A stretch of DNA of 64,000 bases from Tenrec ecaudatus (taxonomy: Eukaryota > Chordata > Mammalia > Afrosoricida > Tenrecidae): NCBI RefSeq assembly GCF_050624435.1, contig NC_134541.1:5529983-5593982 (forward strand), in the 5' to 3' direction. The number at the start of each line of letters is the position of its first letter. Within the stretch, counting starts at the first letter, position 1. The position numbers and the translations under genes are program-made. Under the pieces are notes generated by a model. The model saw only the letters and a list, made by a program, of their open reading frames with translations, searched no databases and was not told the DNA's origin. Below are positions 23,380 to 36,359 of the stretch, piece by piece.

Positions 23380-24030
23380 GGGAGGAGCAGAGAGAAATGG
23401 TTATTGCTAATACAGGCCCATACAAGTTTGGTGGGGAGTGCAAGCCCACTAATTACTGGTGAAGACATACGTCACAGGAAGGGGTTGCACTATAGGTTAT
23501 ACAGCAATGAGAGGGGGACAATCTAGGGACATACACGCAATAGGAAGAAGAGGGATTGGGGGTCTATGTGTGGCAAGATAGGCGGATCCTAGATTCAGGA
23601 TGGCAACCTAACTTTGGATGTCCACTGGTTTGACCTGTTCTCTGGATCTCCATATCAGTAGGGATCCATTATCAGTAGGGTGTAAACCCCACTTAGAGGA
23701 ACTAAGCTAATGGTTGCAAGCCTTAGCCCACTGTCCCTAGCAGCAGGGAGAAGAGCCTGCCTTAGTCTGGTCACTGATTGCTTTCAGGGAGGATGTCTGT
23801 AAGCATCTGACTTTCCCCCATGTCTTTGGGAAAGATAAAGCTGGGGGAAAGTCTGTTTATAATCCCACATTCCTGTAAACAGTTACAGGCTCAGAAACTC
23901 ACAGGGACTGTACTGCCATATCCTGTAGGGTTGCTATGTGTTGGCATCGACTCAATGGCAGTGAGTTTGGTTTTTATTAAGGGAGTTAATAGGTTACCAC
24001 AAGTCAAGATTATAAAATTTTAAGGATATA
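23380..24030 (-). repeat. Unclassified LTR-like repeat, copy 2, with SINE tail
   Basis: 23400-23850 is the partner of 9.34-10.03 kb (shared ordered blocks). 23880-23975 is an AfroSINE 3' part on the + strand ('gttgctatgtgttggcatc', then 'caatggcagtgag'). No coding sequence is recognised; a 67-codon frame at 23820 runs through the SINE and is not a gene. Confidence 0.5.
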
Positions 24031-24660
24031 CTCATTGGTTCACTGTGACACCTCTGGTCAGCCAGTAGCTAAGTCTTCCTCTAGTCCTCAACTTCTTAGC
24101 CACATGGAGCCCTGGACTCTGTCCCTGGAGGGCGAGGAAACCAGCCCACGGGTCTGCCTCACAGTCTGCTGCACCTGTGAGTCTCATGGTCTCTTTGTCT
24201 CAGCCTCTGATACTACTTCAGGCAGAGATCTACACTTCCAGTAGTCCTAGATTTCTCTTCTTCTTGCCAAGATGCCACATCCTTACAGCCTGGGGATGTA
24301 ACTAAAAGTGGCCAGTCTCTACTACTGTTATACACGATCTACTTGCATAGTCCCACCTTGGTCAGCCTCCTGTACTTCAGACAGGGGTCTAGAATGTGCT
24401 TCATTTCCAGTCCTAAGATTTCTCACTGAGACAGCTCATACCGATAGCCAAGGTGGCAACTAAAATGAAAACTAGTTATAACCTCTAGAAGAGAAGCAGA
24501 CGGTGGATGGCTGATATCAGAATTGGAAGAAAACAAAGATGGAGGGTGGATGTGTCTGACCCCATGTCATGTTAATCAGCTTTGGGCTGGTGCTTACCAT
24601 ATCCGCCAGAAGTTGAGTAGCTTCAAGAGATACTCCTCCACTATTTTCACACATGTATTT
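24031..24660. repeat. Unclassified interspersed repeat, second copy
   Basis: Partner of 2050-2690. Shared elements in order include a 'gtgacacctctggtcagcca'-type block, 'gccacatg', 'agcctctg', and late 'ggctggt' and 'gccagaagttg' blocks. In both places the repeat precedes a finger exon of the cluster (A at 3297, B at 25250), so it may be part of the duplicated unit rather than two separate insertions. Confidence 0.5.
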
Positions 24661-24713
24661 CCTCCTACCTTTCTCTTACCAACCTACTGACTTTTTGTGT
24701 ACCAGTGAGATAC

Positions 24714-25168
24714 TGTTAGGTAGTTCTAGCGTAGGGATAAGGAATGTCTGTTAACGCATGCCCAGAGAGCCAAGCACAGGAACAAGGAGTGGTGCACTGC
24801 ACATGCTCAGAGGTTCAGGTTTCCTGCCGGTAGGCATGGGAGGGCGCTAAACCTGGATTGGCCCACCTAGGTCAGGTGAATTCAATTCAGCCAATGGGGT
24901 TGATCAGGGGTCGTCTACCATGCCTCCCCATGGAATCCTTGAAAAGGCAGGAGCCTCAGAGTTGAGAAAGAGACTTTTGTCTGCGTGACGCTGAGCAGCT
25001 TCCGTCAGGCTGCATGGTCGGGAAGAGTCCTATGGGTACCATGTAAACCTGAAACTTCTTGTAACTCTAATAAAACTCACTTGGATCACGAATCAGGCTT
25101 CGGCATGTATTCTTTCTCGTGCAGGGCCAAGGACTGAGGTATAACTCTAGCTCCAGAGAGATCTAACA
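24714..25168 (+). mobile_element. Solo LTR with perfect 4-bp target duplication
   Basis: 455 bp beginning TGTTAG and ending CTAACA (short inverted ends), flanked by the direct repeat ATAC at 24710-24713 and 25169-25172. A polyadenylation signal 'aataaaactc' lies near 25071. A 4-bp duplication fits class I (gammaretrovirus-like) integration. It stands just upstream of the finger exon of copy B and could have contributed to its inactivation. Confidence 0.85.
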
Positions 25169-25249
25169 ATACTGTCTATAATTAGAGACGTCAGCACTAC
25201 CCAGGCATCCCCACCCATAGCTGCTCTAACAAAGTTCTCTCTTCTACAC

Positions 25250-26380
<1,131 letters not shown>

Positions 26381-27110
26381 TTAACTCCTAATATGGTGGC
26401 TAGAACTGCTTCTCATTGGTGAGGCCTGTGATGTCAGCTGGTATTGATGATTTCTCAGGTGGGACGTTCCCTATCCGTGTGTGTGTGTGTGTGTGTGTGT
26501 GTTCATTATTATCAAATCAAGTCTCCTTGTGCGCCAGAGGATACACTCAGGGGAAAGACATACTTGTGGTAACAGTGCGAGCGAGGCTTTAGCCACCAAT
26601 CAAATTTTATTTTCCCACCAGAATACACACTCGGGGGAAATCACAAATGTGCAAGGAGTGTGGGTCAAGCTTTAGCTTTAAAGAAAAGACATTAAACATC
26701 AGAAGGCTTGGGAGCTAATAATGAATATTAAAAAGAAGAAACTGTTCCAAGATTTTGGTGGTGACTGCTAGCTCTTTAACCTGTGTAAGTTATTAAATTA
26801 TATATGTGGTTTATATGTCAATAAAACTTAAAGAAAAAAGAACATAAGAAGGCTCGCTCCAGAGGAGCCCTGTGTTTTCATTGTGTTGAGGCTTTTAATT
26901 TGTTCATCCTACACTAGATAACAGAGTTAAAGCTGTGTGTACAGAGAGACTAGGCAACAATTTGGGACCAAAGCACACTTTAGTGTGCTTCAGAGAATAG
27001 GCTTTGGTGGGCGGAGAAGCATTGTGCGGATAGAAGGAATGTGAGGTGCCCTCACAATAGTTTACACCTCTTGTCCCCCAAAACATTCTGGGTGAAGAAC
27101 CAGGACATCA
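26381..27110 (+). pseudogene. 3' tail of copy B with finger relics
   Basis: Finger relics at 26520-26700 match 5.48-5.65 kb. 26865-27100 matches 35.2-35.48 kb, including 'gagagactaggcaa' and 'agaagcatt'. A (GT)n run at 26477-26502 interrupts a finger. An AATAAA (in 'gtcaataaaactt', about 26818) could have served as the gene's polyadenylation signal. Confidence 0.65.
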
Positions 27111-27956
27111 GTGGAGGAACCCGTTGTTTTTGCCAGGTGGGCAGTGGGTGCCCCAGGTGTCAGTGTCCTTTTCCTTTATCTTTGGTTAGCTCCCATTTTA
27201 GATGAAAAAGAAACGGGGTTTCAGAACAGCACTATTTCAAGTTTTCTTGGGGTCACAAAAGAAACTAATGTATAAAATGACAAGGTTTGGACAGTGTTTG
27301 GCTTGAACCAATGTAAACTTGATACATGAGAATTTTTAGTATGTAGTAGACTGTGACTACCTTATCCAGACTTGATCTTTATTGCTCATAAGGAGTGTCA
27401 GTGATCACCCTAATGGATTTTACTGGTTCGCTTATGCCGAAAGTTGGCTCACATGACTCAAATTTCACTCAAAGTAGAATGGCCTCTTTCATACACTCAA
27501 TTTGGATGCAAAAGTACACTTCCTCTGGAGTCACTAGTTGTTGCTCTGTTATCAAGTGATCTCATAAAAATATAAACGATCCTATGTAATCAAAGCAATT
27601 TGTTCTCTGGGCAATATGCCAAACAAAACATTAGGAAACCAAAACAAAAGAAGAGAAAAACAAAAGTTGCTGCTGCCTAAGAGCACTTATGCCCGAGGTT
27701 TAAAGGAACTTAGGAGTGTGAATGTGTGAGGTGCAGAAGGTAAGGTCGCCTTTGCAGACTTCGACTCCTCACTCTAGATCTCCTTGGGATCCACTGGATC
27801 AGTTGCTTCAGAAAGCTTGCCCACTGTACTCAAGAATTGTCCTAATAGAATATTATCACAAAATTGTGAGAGTGAAGATTACAAATATTATTCAACATGT
27901 GCAGCAAAGTGGGGGAAAGTTACATTTGCCTAAGACCAGAAGCCACCACCTTGTTT
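27111..27956. other. No recognised feature
   Basis: AT-rich sequence without a credible gene or family match. A (GT)n run follows at 27957-27976 and leads into the BovB element. Confidence 0.5.
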
Positions 27957-29229
27957 GTGTGTGTGTGTGTGTGTGTTTTGGACGTGGTATCTTGTGTGCT
28001 GCTGTGATAATGGAAGCTCAAATGCCAGCAGGCCCACTCAAAGTGAACAGGTTTCAGCAGAGCTTCCAGACTAAGAATGGATAACTGAGAAGGACTTGGC
28101 AGCCCATTTTGGAGGAGGTAGCCACTGAAAACCCGATTCAATTCATAGTTTGAAACATTGTCACACACTGAAGCCTAATGAAGGGAAGCAGACATTGTTG
28201 GAGATAGTTCCAGAGGAGGGGCCCCTTAGGTTGGAGTGTACTTGAAATGTGACTGAGGAGAAGCGCTTTTCTTGGATTGGACTTGACCATGGTGATGTGA
28301 TGAATGAAGCAATGCCTATGGAAATGGAACATTTGGGATCTTCATTTTCCAAAGAGGCAGGACTCAAGAAGGAAAAGCTGCAAAAATTTGCTAGTGATCA
28401 GAACTTGGAATGTGCAATGTATGAATCTAGGAAAATTAGAAGTCACCAAAAATGAAATGGAACGCATAAAGATCAATATCCTAGGCATTAGTGAACTGAA
28501 ATGGACTGGTATTGGCTGTTTTGAACCAGAAAATCATGCCTGGAGTAACACAAGAGGAATGGCATTACATTCATTGTCAAAAAGGATATTTCAAAATCAA
28601 TCTTGAAATATAATGCCTGTGATAAAATATCTATTTCTTTGAGGAAATCCCACAAATATAACTATTATTCAAATTTATGTACCAACCACAAAAGCTAGTG
28701 ATGAAGAAATTTGATTGCTACCAATGACTTCAGCCAAAATTCATCAAATATATAAGAAAATGCACTGGTAATTATTGGCAATTGGAATGTGGAAGTTGGA
28801 AAAAAAGAAGATGAAACAGTAGTTGGAAAATAGGGAGTTGGTGATGAAATAAAGGTGGAAATTGCGTAATAAAATTTTGCAAGATCAATGATTAATTCTT
28901 AGCAAATATCTTTTTCAACAACAATACATGTGGATTTCTCTAGATAGAAACATTTTGACTGTGTCTGTGGGAAGAGACTTATTGAGAAGCTCAATGTCAG
29001 CAGCTAAAATGAGACCACGGCTGATAGTGGAACAAACCACCAATTAATTGCTCATATGTAAATTAAGCTTAAGAAATAAATTTTTTTTAATTAAAGAAAA
29101 AAAGTTTAAAGTCCACTACAGCCAGAATACGACCTTGAAGATATTCCACCTGAAATTTGAGACCATCTCAATAGCATTGCTTCACTAAACACTAGTGACT
29201 GAAGACCTGATGAGCTGTGGGAGGACATA

Positions 29230-29800
29230 ATTTAAAAAAAAACATTTTATTTATCAAAATCCATACATACATCAATTGTATAAACCGCATCTGTAGATTC
29301 TTTGCCCTCATCATTTTCAAAGCATTTCTCTTCACTTAAGCCCTTTGCATCAAGTCCTCTTTTTCCCCTCCCTCCCTGCTCCCTCCTCCCTCATGAGCCC
29401 TTGATAAGTTATAAATTATTATTTTGTCATATCTTTCCCTGTCTGGTGTCTCCCTTCACCCCCTTTTCTGTTGTCCATCCCCCAGGGAGGAGGTCACATG
29501 TAGATCCTTGTAATCGGTTCCCTCTTTCCAACCTACTCACCCTCTACCCTCCCAGTATCACCCCTCACACCCCTGGTCCTGAAGGTATCATCCGCCCTGG
29601 ATTCCCTGTGCCTCCAGCTCCTATCTTCACCAGTGTACATCTTCTACTCTATCCAGACTTGCAAGGTAGAATTCGGATCATGGTAGTTGGTGGGGAGGAA
29701 GCATTTAGGAACTGGAGGGAAACTATTCTTCATCGGTGCTACATCACACCCTGACTGACTCATCTCCCAAGCACATCCTTTTTAAAGGGAGCAAAAGGTC
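29230..29800 (-). repeat. L1 3' UTR inserted in BovB, antisense
   Basis: Complement of the L1 3' end from 'ttatcaaaatccatac' (29252) through 'gttgtccatcccccaggg' (29471) to 'aggtagaattcggatcatgg' (29664). It has the same subfamily features as 63.2-64.0 kb in opposite orientation. The 150-codon frame here is antisense UTR, not a gene. Confidence 0.8.
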
Positions 29801-29864
29801 ATTAAAAAAGAAAACATCAAAGTGAATGTCAGAAAACACTAAAACTTACTCTTAATTTATAGAG

Positions 29865-30025
29865 TGAACCCCATTGACATAGAGTTTATTCTGTAGGACA
29901 GGGTAGAACTGCCCCCTGTGTGTTGCCGATGAGACTATAACTCTTTACAGGAGTAGCAAGCCCCATTTTTCTCCAGAGGAGCATCTGGTGATTAATTACT
30001 GCTGACCTTGAGGTTAGCAGCCCAA
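29865..30025 (-). repeat. AfroSINE, antisense
   Basis: The + strand shows the complement of the tail ('gtaggacagggtagaactg'), of the middle, and of the tRNA-like head ('gaccttgaggttagcagccc'). Confidence 0.75.
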
Positions 30026-30186
30026 AGAGTAACAGTAGAATAGCTAAGGCAGCTGAAAGACAGATATACGTCAAAGAGCTGAACAAAAACATTCAAGGGA
30101 CAGTGCAGGAAAAGAAAGTAAAATAATGTGTAAAGACCTGGAGTTAGAAAAACAAAAAGGAAGAACAGGTTCAGCGTACATGTGTG

Positions 30187-30192
<6 letters not shown>

Positions 30193-30227
<35 letters not shown>
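30193..30227. repeat. (TA)n microsatellite inside BovB
   Basis: About 17 TA units interrupt the BovB coding region. Confidence 0.95.
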
Positions 30228-30231
<4 letters not shown>

Positions 30232-30669
30232 AACATTCAGCAACTAAAAATTCAAGCCTCAAGCTGCACTATTGAAAGAGACTATAGGCAAAATATTGAA
30301 TGGTACAGGAAACATCAAAAGGTTCAAAGAATACAGTCACTGTACCAAAAAACGCCTAATTGACATTCCTGCATTTCAGAAGGTAGTATATGAGCAAGTA
30401 CCAATGTTGGAAGGAAAAAATCCTAGCTGCACTGAAAGCATTAGCCAAAAACAAGGCTCCTGGAATTGATGGAGTACTGATGGAAATGTTTCAACAAACC
30501 AATGAAACCATGGAAGTACTACTTGTGATGCCAGGCCATTTGGAAGACAAATAGTCACCCAACTGACAGGAAGAGATCCATATTTGTACCCACTCCAAAG
30601 GAAAATGTACTAAGAGAATGTTCAGATTATAGACCAATATCACATGAAAGTAAAATTGTGCTAATGATC

Positions 30670-32562
30670 CAACAGGAAAGGGAGTCTGGGGGAACACAAA
30701 GGCATTTCTGTTGGGAGGACATATCCCCAGGTGGGAGAAGAATGACTGAAAGTGCTTTGGGGGACATGCAACAAAGGGGCCACATTGATTACGGGAGACT
30801 TGGGAAATCTCAGAGAACCAGGCCAGGTACCAGGGAACACTGTGTCACTGAATCCTGGAACTTTGCAATGCACCATATGCTCCAGAGGCAACGCCAGTGA
30901 GATCCCAGGCGGGAAGCCCACTGGAACAATTGGACCCTACCTCAGACACACTTGTAACCTGAGGACTTACATTGAAAATACATGGTGTCTCAGGAAGCAG
31001 AAGACAGCTGTACCAAGAGCAGTGAACTCTTGGTAGACAATCAAGGTCCTGCTTCATCATCACCCTATATGCTCTATTAAATTATGTATCATTTAGGCAA
31101 ATGGGTGACGGGCATTCTCTTTAATTTTGTTCATGCCTGTTTGTTCATAGCAGGGTATATCTCAGAAGTGCTATGTCATTGGGAGTCACACTATGGTAGT
31201 TGTGTTATTTTTTGTTTTTTGGTAAATGAAACCCAGGATTGAGGAATGGCAAATAGAACAAGGGTTTAAGGCAGCAGTTCTCAACCTGTGGGTCGTAACC
31301 CCTTTGGGGCTGAATGACCCTTTCACAGGGGTCACCCGATTCATAACTAGCAAAATTACAGTTCTTAAGTAGCAACAAAAATAATTTTGTGGTTGGGGGG
31401 TGGGGTCACCACAACATGAGGAACTGAATGAAAGGGTCTTGGCATTAAGAAGGTTGAGAACCACTGGTTTAGGGGGTGGGTAGTACATAGGTGGTGGGGC
31501 AGGTAAGGGGGAGACACTATCAAGGAGACCAGGAAGGAAAAGTGTTGAGAAACTGATTATGGAAGCAATCATACAATTCTGTGTGACAAGATCGAACTAT
31601 AGAGTGATAGACATAAAAACACAAAATAACAGAAGGGAAAACAAAACAGAATGGGCTTAGGGCTCATATTCCCTGCTCCAATTGAAGAACAATTCTTACA
31701 TCATGGCCCTACTTGATAGCGGCCCTCAGGAAGAAAACACAGAAGACATGGGTGCTATAGCAAAATGTGGCAAAGAAAGTAGATGGTGCCAGGCTAGCAG
31801 ATAAAATAGGGCGTGGGGTCTTAAAGGCTTGTTTCCAACAAGCAGTCATCGAAGTGAAATGTCAAGCCCCCATGGAAGAAGCACACCATCTTCAGTCACT
31901 GAAGGATAGTAAACCATACAATCTGAAGTTGAAGGAAGGACTAGTATCAGAGCCTGATTGTGAGAATCCTGGTATTTAGAAGGCCATGGTTGACAGTGAG
32001 AGCTACAGTGGAACTACATAGGAAGTAAGTCTCCAGAGAACCCCCTCTAACAATCAATTGAGGGGTGGGAGGAAAGTGGTTACAAAACTGTTTTTGGAAA
32101 AATGAGTATAAAACATCAAAGACAAATCTGACTTGAACAGTTAAAAAACATTGTAGACCCTCCCCCTGCTTCCCCCCCAACACACACACACATACACACA
32201 ATGCATGCCGGACCTGATCTGGTTTCCAACATTGCCTGTATCTTTGGTTTGTATTGTTGTTTGGTTTTTGCTTGTCCATATTAGCATGTATCCCAGAGGT
32301 GTCATGTTGTTGGAGGTCACCCTCTTGAAGTTGTGTTATATATTTTTCCACTTTTCAGTATATGAAACAGGATTGATGAACCTATAGAGACAGCAAATAG
32401 AATAAGGGTTTCTGTGGGAGGGGGAGGGGTCAGTGGTGGAGGTGGGTGAAGGGAGATGATATTTAAGGAGTACATGTAGAAAAAGAATGTTTGGAAACGG
32501 GTAGCAATTGTACGACTCTGACATGATTGAACTATGAAATGATATATGTATATTAAAAAAAA
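30670..32562 (+). repeat. L1 block inserted in BovB, sense
   Basis: Two L1-type 3' portions (30.67-31.63 and 31.63-32.56 kb) share 'gtcatttgg/ttgg'-'gagtcac'-'gttgtgttat' blocks, G-rich tracts near 31480 and 32416, and a terminal A run at 32552-32560. BovB homology stops near 30665 and resumes at 32562. A (CA)n-like run lies at 32181-32201. Confidence 0.65.
31272..31466. mobile_element. SPIN-type hAT MITE
   Basis: A 195-bp non-autonomous hAT element. Its left end CAGCAGTTCTCAACC and right end GGTTGAGAACCACTG are imperfect terminal inverted repeats. The flanks 'gtttaagg' (31264-31271) and 'gtttaggg' (31467-31474) form an 8-bp target duplication with one mismatch. The interior ('tgtgggtcgtaacccctt', 'caaaattacagttcttaag', 'ggggtcaccacaacatga') matches the SPIN MITE as I know it. 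SPIN is known for horizontal transfer among tetrapods. The element carries no genes and depends on a transposase in trans. Confidence 0.9.
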
Positions 32563-33326
32563 ATCATCCAACAACGGTTACAGCACTACATTGACAGGGA
32601 GCTGCCAGAGGATCAGGCTGGATTCAGAAGATGTGGAACAAGGGCTATCATTGCTGATGTCATATTGAACTTAGCTAAAAGCGGAGCCTTCTAGAAATGT
32701 TTACTTGCATTTTATTGACTATGTGAAGGCATTTCGATTGTGTGGATCATAACCAACTATGGATAACCTTGAGAAGAATGAAAATCATGGAATAGGGCGA
32801 TAGTCCTGTGTTACTTGAAAGAGGAAATTAGTTACAGACCATCCCATAAATGTACTCTGCTACTCAGCCCAAGAATTCTAAGCAACAGAGCACATCCTAA
32901 GAACATCTGCTCCCTCCAAGAATATTGAAAGTACCATGGGCGGCTAAAAGGACAAATCTGTCTTAGAAGAAGTATAGCCAGAGTGCTATGTAGAGACAAG
33001 GATGGCAAGAGTTTGTTTGACATACTTTGGACATATTATCAGCAGAGACCAGTCCCTGGAGAAGGACATTATGCTTGGTGAAGTAGAGGGGTATAGAAAA
33101 AGAGGAAGCGCTTCAGCAAGATGGGTTGACCTGGTGGCTGCAACAATGGGTTCAAACATCAGAACAATTGTGAGAATGGTGTTGGATCGAGCAGTGGTTG
33201 GTGCTGTGGGTCAGAGCTGACAACATGGTACCCACCAACAGCAACAAAGACCAAAGAACAATTGAAAAGCAAATGCAAAATCAAAGGAGGCTTCATTTAT
33301 CTCATAGATATGCTAATTAATTGCTC

Positions 33327-33545
33327 TAAGGAGCCCTACTGGTGTAGTAAATTATGCATTGGGCTGCTAACCACAAGGTTGGCAGTTCTAAACCATCAGG
33401 CACTCTGTAAGAGAAAGATGAGGCTTTCCATTCCTATAACATTTACATCCGAGGAGACGCACAGGGGGCAGCTCTACTGTGTCCTACAGGGTTCTTATGA
33501 GTTAGAGTGGACTCAATGCCAGCGGGTTTTTATTCATTGCTCTTC
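33327..33545 (+). repeat. AfroSINE, nearly complete
   Basis: tRNA-like head ('aggagccctactggtg', 'gggctgctaaccacaaggtt'), middle ('agagaaagatgaggctttcc') and BovB-derived tail ('gttcttatgagttagagtgg', 'actcaatgccagcggg'). It is the clearest copy in the window and a main reason for calling the genome afrotherian. Confidence 0.9.
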
Positions 33546-33749
33546 TCTCACTGATAAAAGTTTATAGTGGAAAACATTCAGGAGATTTTTAATGGCCCTA
33601 GAGGCAGGATTGAACTAAATAAAAAATGTGATTACCCTTTATCTACATATCTTAGTTCTGAGGAGCATACCCCTAGGCCAAGCTTCTTAGTCCCTAGTGT
33701 GCTCCAATTGACGAAGCCATCTTTCTGGTAGGCTTCAAAGACCATTTTT

Positions 33750-33930
33750 CTTGGTGGCACTGTTGGATAAGCATTGGACTGCCAACTACAAAGTTGAAGG
33801 TTCAAAAACATTGTCAATTCCATGGGAGAAAGACGAGGCTATGCACGCCTCTAAAAATGTATAGCCCTGGAAATCATAAATAGTGCGTCTCGGTTGGAAT
33901 CAACTTGATGGCAGTGAGTTTGGGATATGT
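33750..33930 (+). repeat. AfroSINE, diverged
   Basis: Head at 'ggtggcactgttggataagc', middle 'gggagaaagacgaggct', tail 'ggttggaatcaacttgatgg'. Confidence 0.8.
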
Positions 33931-33939
33931 GTTGAAGTG

Positions 33940-34780
33940 CTCTTGATCAGTAAGTACTTCAAATCCTCTTTGCTTTCAGCAAGCAAGGTTATGTTCTTTG
34001 CTTATCATAGTGTGCTACTGAATGCCTCTGACCCTGATGCCCAGTTTTATCACAGGCTTACTTGTTCTCAGTCCTTTCAAGTCCTTTGTGAGATGTCTGA
34101 TCTTCAGCTACTTTCCCGCATTTGTGAGGTGTCTTCAGTTTCTGAGTGGTGCTTTTTGAAACACGGGAGGTCTTCATTTGATTGGGTTATTTTATGTATT
34201 ATTCCTTTGGTCGTGTATGCTTTGCTAGCCTGTCTATGAACCATTGCCTAATCAAGATGACAAACATTAACACATTTCCTTCTAAAATTTATATTTGTAT
34301 ATGTGAGGCAGGGGGTTAAACTTAATTTGCTTTCATCATTTTTACAATTCAGGTTTCATAGGTTCAAAGATCTTGTCCCATTCCTTTGTAGTAATACCTT
34401 CCCATTCTACCTGACAATCACAGCTTCATCTCTGTGAGGATGGGATATAAATGGAATAGTTTAGTATGTAGTCACTGGAGACTATAGAGAAAAATCTTTT
34501 TTGTGTACAAGAAGTATTCAATTTATTATGTATCTACCCTGACAATGTGAACACACGTTTCATGAGCTAAAGCACACGCGTTTCATGAGCTAAAGCACAC
34601 GTGTTTTGCATAGACCCATTTGACGTGTTGCACAGTGGACCACCGCACTCCAGTTCTCCGTCAGGAATCTAGGAAAAAAGGCCAGAGAGCCACGCTCCAA
34701 CTTTTGAGCAGGGTGAGAGTTTGCTACTGACTAAGAGGACTTCCACAGGTGGAATATGATCACAAATGGGACGGGGGTGG
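33940..34780 (+). other. Duplicate of the promoter B upstream flank
   Basis: Aligns in order with 10.05-10.85 kb. After 34.78 kb it passes directly into finger-exon remnant C, so the CpG island, leader and KRAB exons of this unit are missing. The repeated 'gtttcatgagctaaagcaca' at 34558-34577 and 34579-34598 is a 20-bp-scale tandem duplication. The 118-codon open frame 33883-34239 lies partly in a SINE and is not conserved. Confidence 0.55.
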
Positions 34781-34784
34781 GAAA

Positions 34785-35490
34785 GAGTCACATCTCATCA
34801 TACACCAGAGGACACTCTCAGGAGATAAGCAACATGAATGAGTGTGCTTGATGCGTTGGCCAAGAGTCTTATCTAATACCAAAGGACACTCATGTAAGAA
34901 ACAAGAACCTGTGTACGGAATGTGGTTATGGCTTTAGCTACAAGTCAACACTCATCACACATCAAAGGATAAACTCGAGATGTCAAAGCCACATGTGTAT
35001 GGAGGATGAGTAAGATTTTTGGTGACATTAAATCTTATACACTAGAGGACAAAGTTGGCAAGCCACCTCGGTGTTAAGAATGTGGACAAGGCTTTACCCA
35101 CCGTCAAATTTTCTTTCCTACCAGAGAATGCACTTGGGAGAAGTGGCTTGTATGCAGGCGAAGTTTGAGCTACAAGCTAAACTCACTAGGCATCAGAGTG
35201 CTTACTCCAGAGAAGCCCTGTGCTTGTAGTGAATATGTGGAGGTTTTCGATGAAATTCACCCCTTATTCACCAGAGGAAAAGGAATTCAAGTTTAGGATG
35301 TTGAGAGACTAGGCAAGAATTTAGGACAAAGTAACACTTCATCATACCCAGAGACCAGGTTGTTTGATTTTGTGGCCAGAGAAGCATTATGTGGGCAGGG
35401 AGAGTCTGAGGTGCTTTCACAGTAAGTTACACCACCTCTTGCACCAGAGGTCGCTTAAGGAGAAGACCCGGGAGGGCAGAGTATGTGAGC
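34785..35490 (+). pseudogene. Copy C: zinc-finger exon fossil
   Basis: Remnants of C2H2 units are readable in several frames: 'catcatacaccagaggaca' (HHTPED/HxxRxH type, 34797), 'acggaatgtggttatggctt' (CGYGF, 34915), 'gaatgtggacaaggcttta' (CGQGF, 35078). Stops and frame changes occur in every unit. The end (35.2-35.48 kb) matches the tail after copy B. No spacer or KRAB sequence remains. Confidence 0.8.
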
Positions 35491-35589
35491 GTGTGGTGGG
35501 GACTTGATTCTGGGGTCATTTCTTACCTGAGTTGGGAGGACAAAATACTGCCACCACAAATTATGACTTCACTCACCTCTGGAGGAGTG

Positions 35590-36230
35590 TGCTAGGCAGG
35601 GTTCTCTAGAGAAATCCAAGACACTTTATCTATCTATCATCTATCTATCCAACGAGAATGAATATAACAGCTAATTAGTCCACACAGCAGTACAGAGGGC
35701 TCAGTTCAACTCACTTTCATGGAACAGTTAATATACTTGAAGTCCTTTGACTCACAAGGGCTGCTGGGTCCAAGGTCAAGGAATCAGACAGTTGAGTTTT
35801 CCCTCAGGCAATGCAGGCAGTCAGCCCACAGGCAGTGAGCCCACAGGCAGCAAACAGCAGGGTGGGTCAGCAATAGTCAATAGCTCAGGAGATTAGCGAA
35901 GCCCCAGATGGGATGTAAAACTCAAGTAATGCAAGGCAACAGGATCCACTAGCCTCAAGTTCAAGCGATGTACACACCAGCAGTGTGGTGAAGCAGGTCT
36001 TAAAGAGGCCTCAAGCTCTAGTGACATAATCCACATGTTGGCTTGGCCCCCAGCTAGTGTGGCACACAGGTTGAAGCAGAGAACTAGCTAAAGCAGCAGC
36101 ATTCTGGTCGGATTACCAGAGAGCAAGATAAACAGGGGCGAGCCTTGCAGAGCCACTTATCAAATTATTACCTGATTAATCCCGCATGTTCCTATTGGCC
36201 AGAGGAGTACAATAGACCTAATTTATTACA
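35590..36230 (-). repeat. 3' LTR of an ERVL-type element, antisense
   Basis: The + strand begins 'tgctaggcagggttctctag' and ends 'tttattaca', the usual complement of an MLT2/ERVL-like LTR. It is clearly related along its length to the sense LTR at 45.65-46.25 kb (e.g. 'ggccaataggaacatg' against its complement here). It contains a (TCTA)n-like run at 35627-35650. It immediately follows the pol/dUTPase region on the minus strand. Confidence 0.8.
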
Positions 36231-36359
36231 GTCTACCCCTTGCCAACTTGACACCTGTACACAATTCTTTACCCAAATGTAATTTCCAGACATTAATGAA
36301 ATTACACTTACACCTAACATCATACATCTTTCTTACATTTAAATGAAAACACACTAAAT

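Larger units (their letters stand above)
27980..33240 (+). mobile_element. Long BovB (RTE) retrotransposon with nested insertions
   Basis: This is a near full-length but dead BovB. A 5' region lies at 27.98-28.39 kb. The endonuclease part is at 28.39-29.22 kb ('tcagaacttggaatgtgcaa', 'gtgaactgaaatggactgg'). The linker and start of reverse transcriptase are at 30.05-30.66 kb ('aacaaggctcctggaattga' at 30449). The rest of reverse transcriptase and the 3' end are at 32.56-33.24 kb ('ttttattgactatgtgaagg', 'catactttggacatattat'). It is split by an antisense L1 and SINE (29.23-30.03 kb) and by a sense L1 block (30.67-32.56 kb) that itself holds a SPIN element. Frameshifts and stops are frequent. 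Confidence 0.8.
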
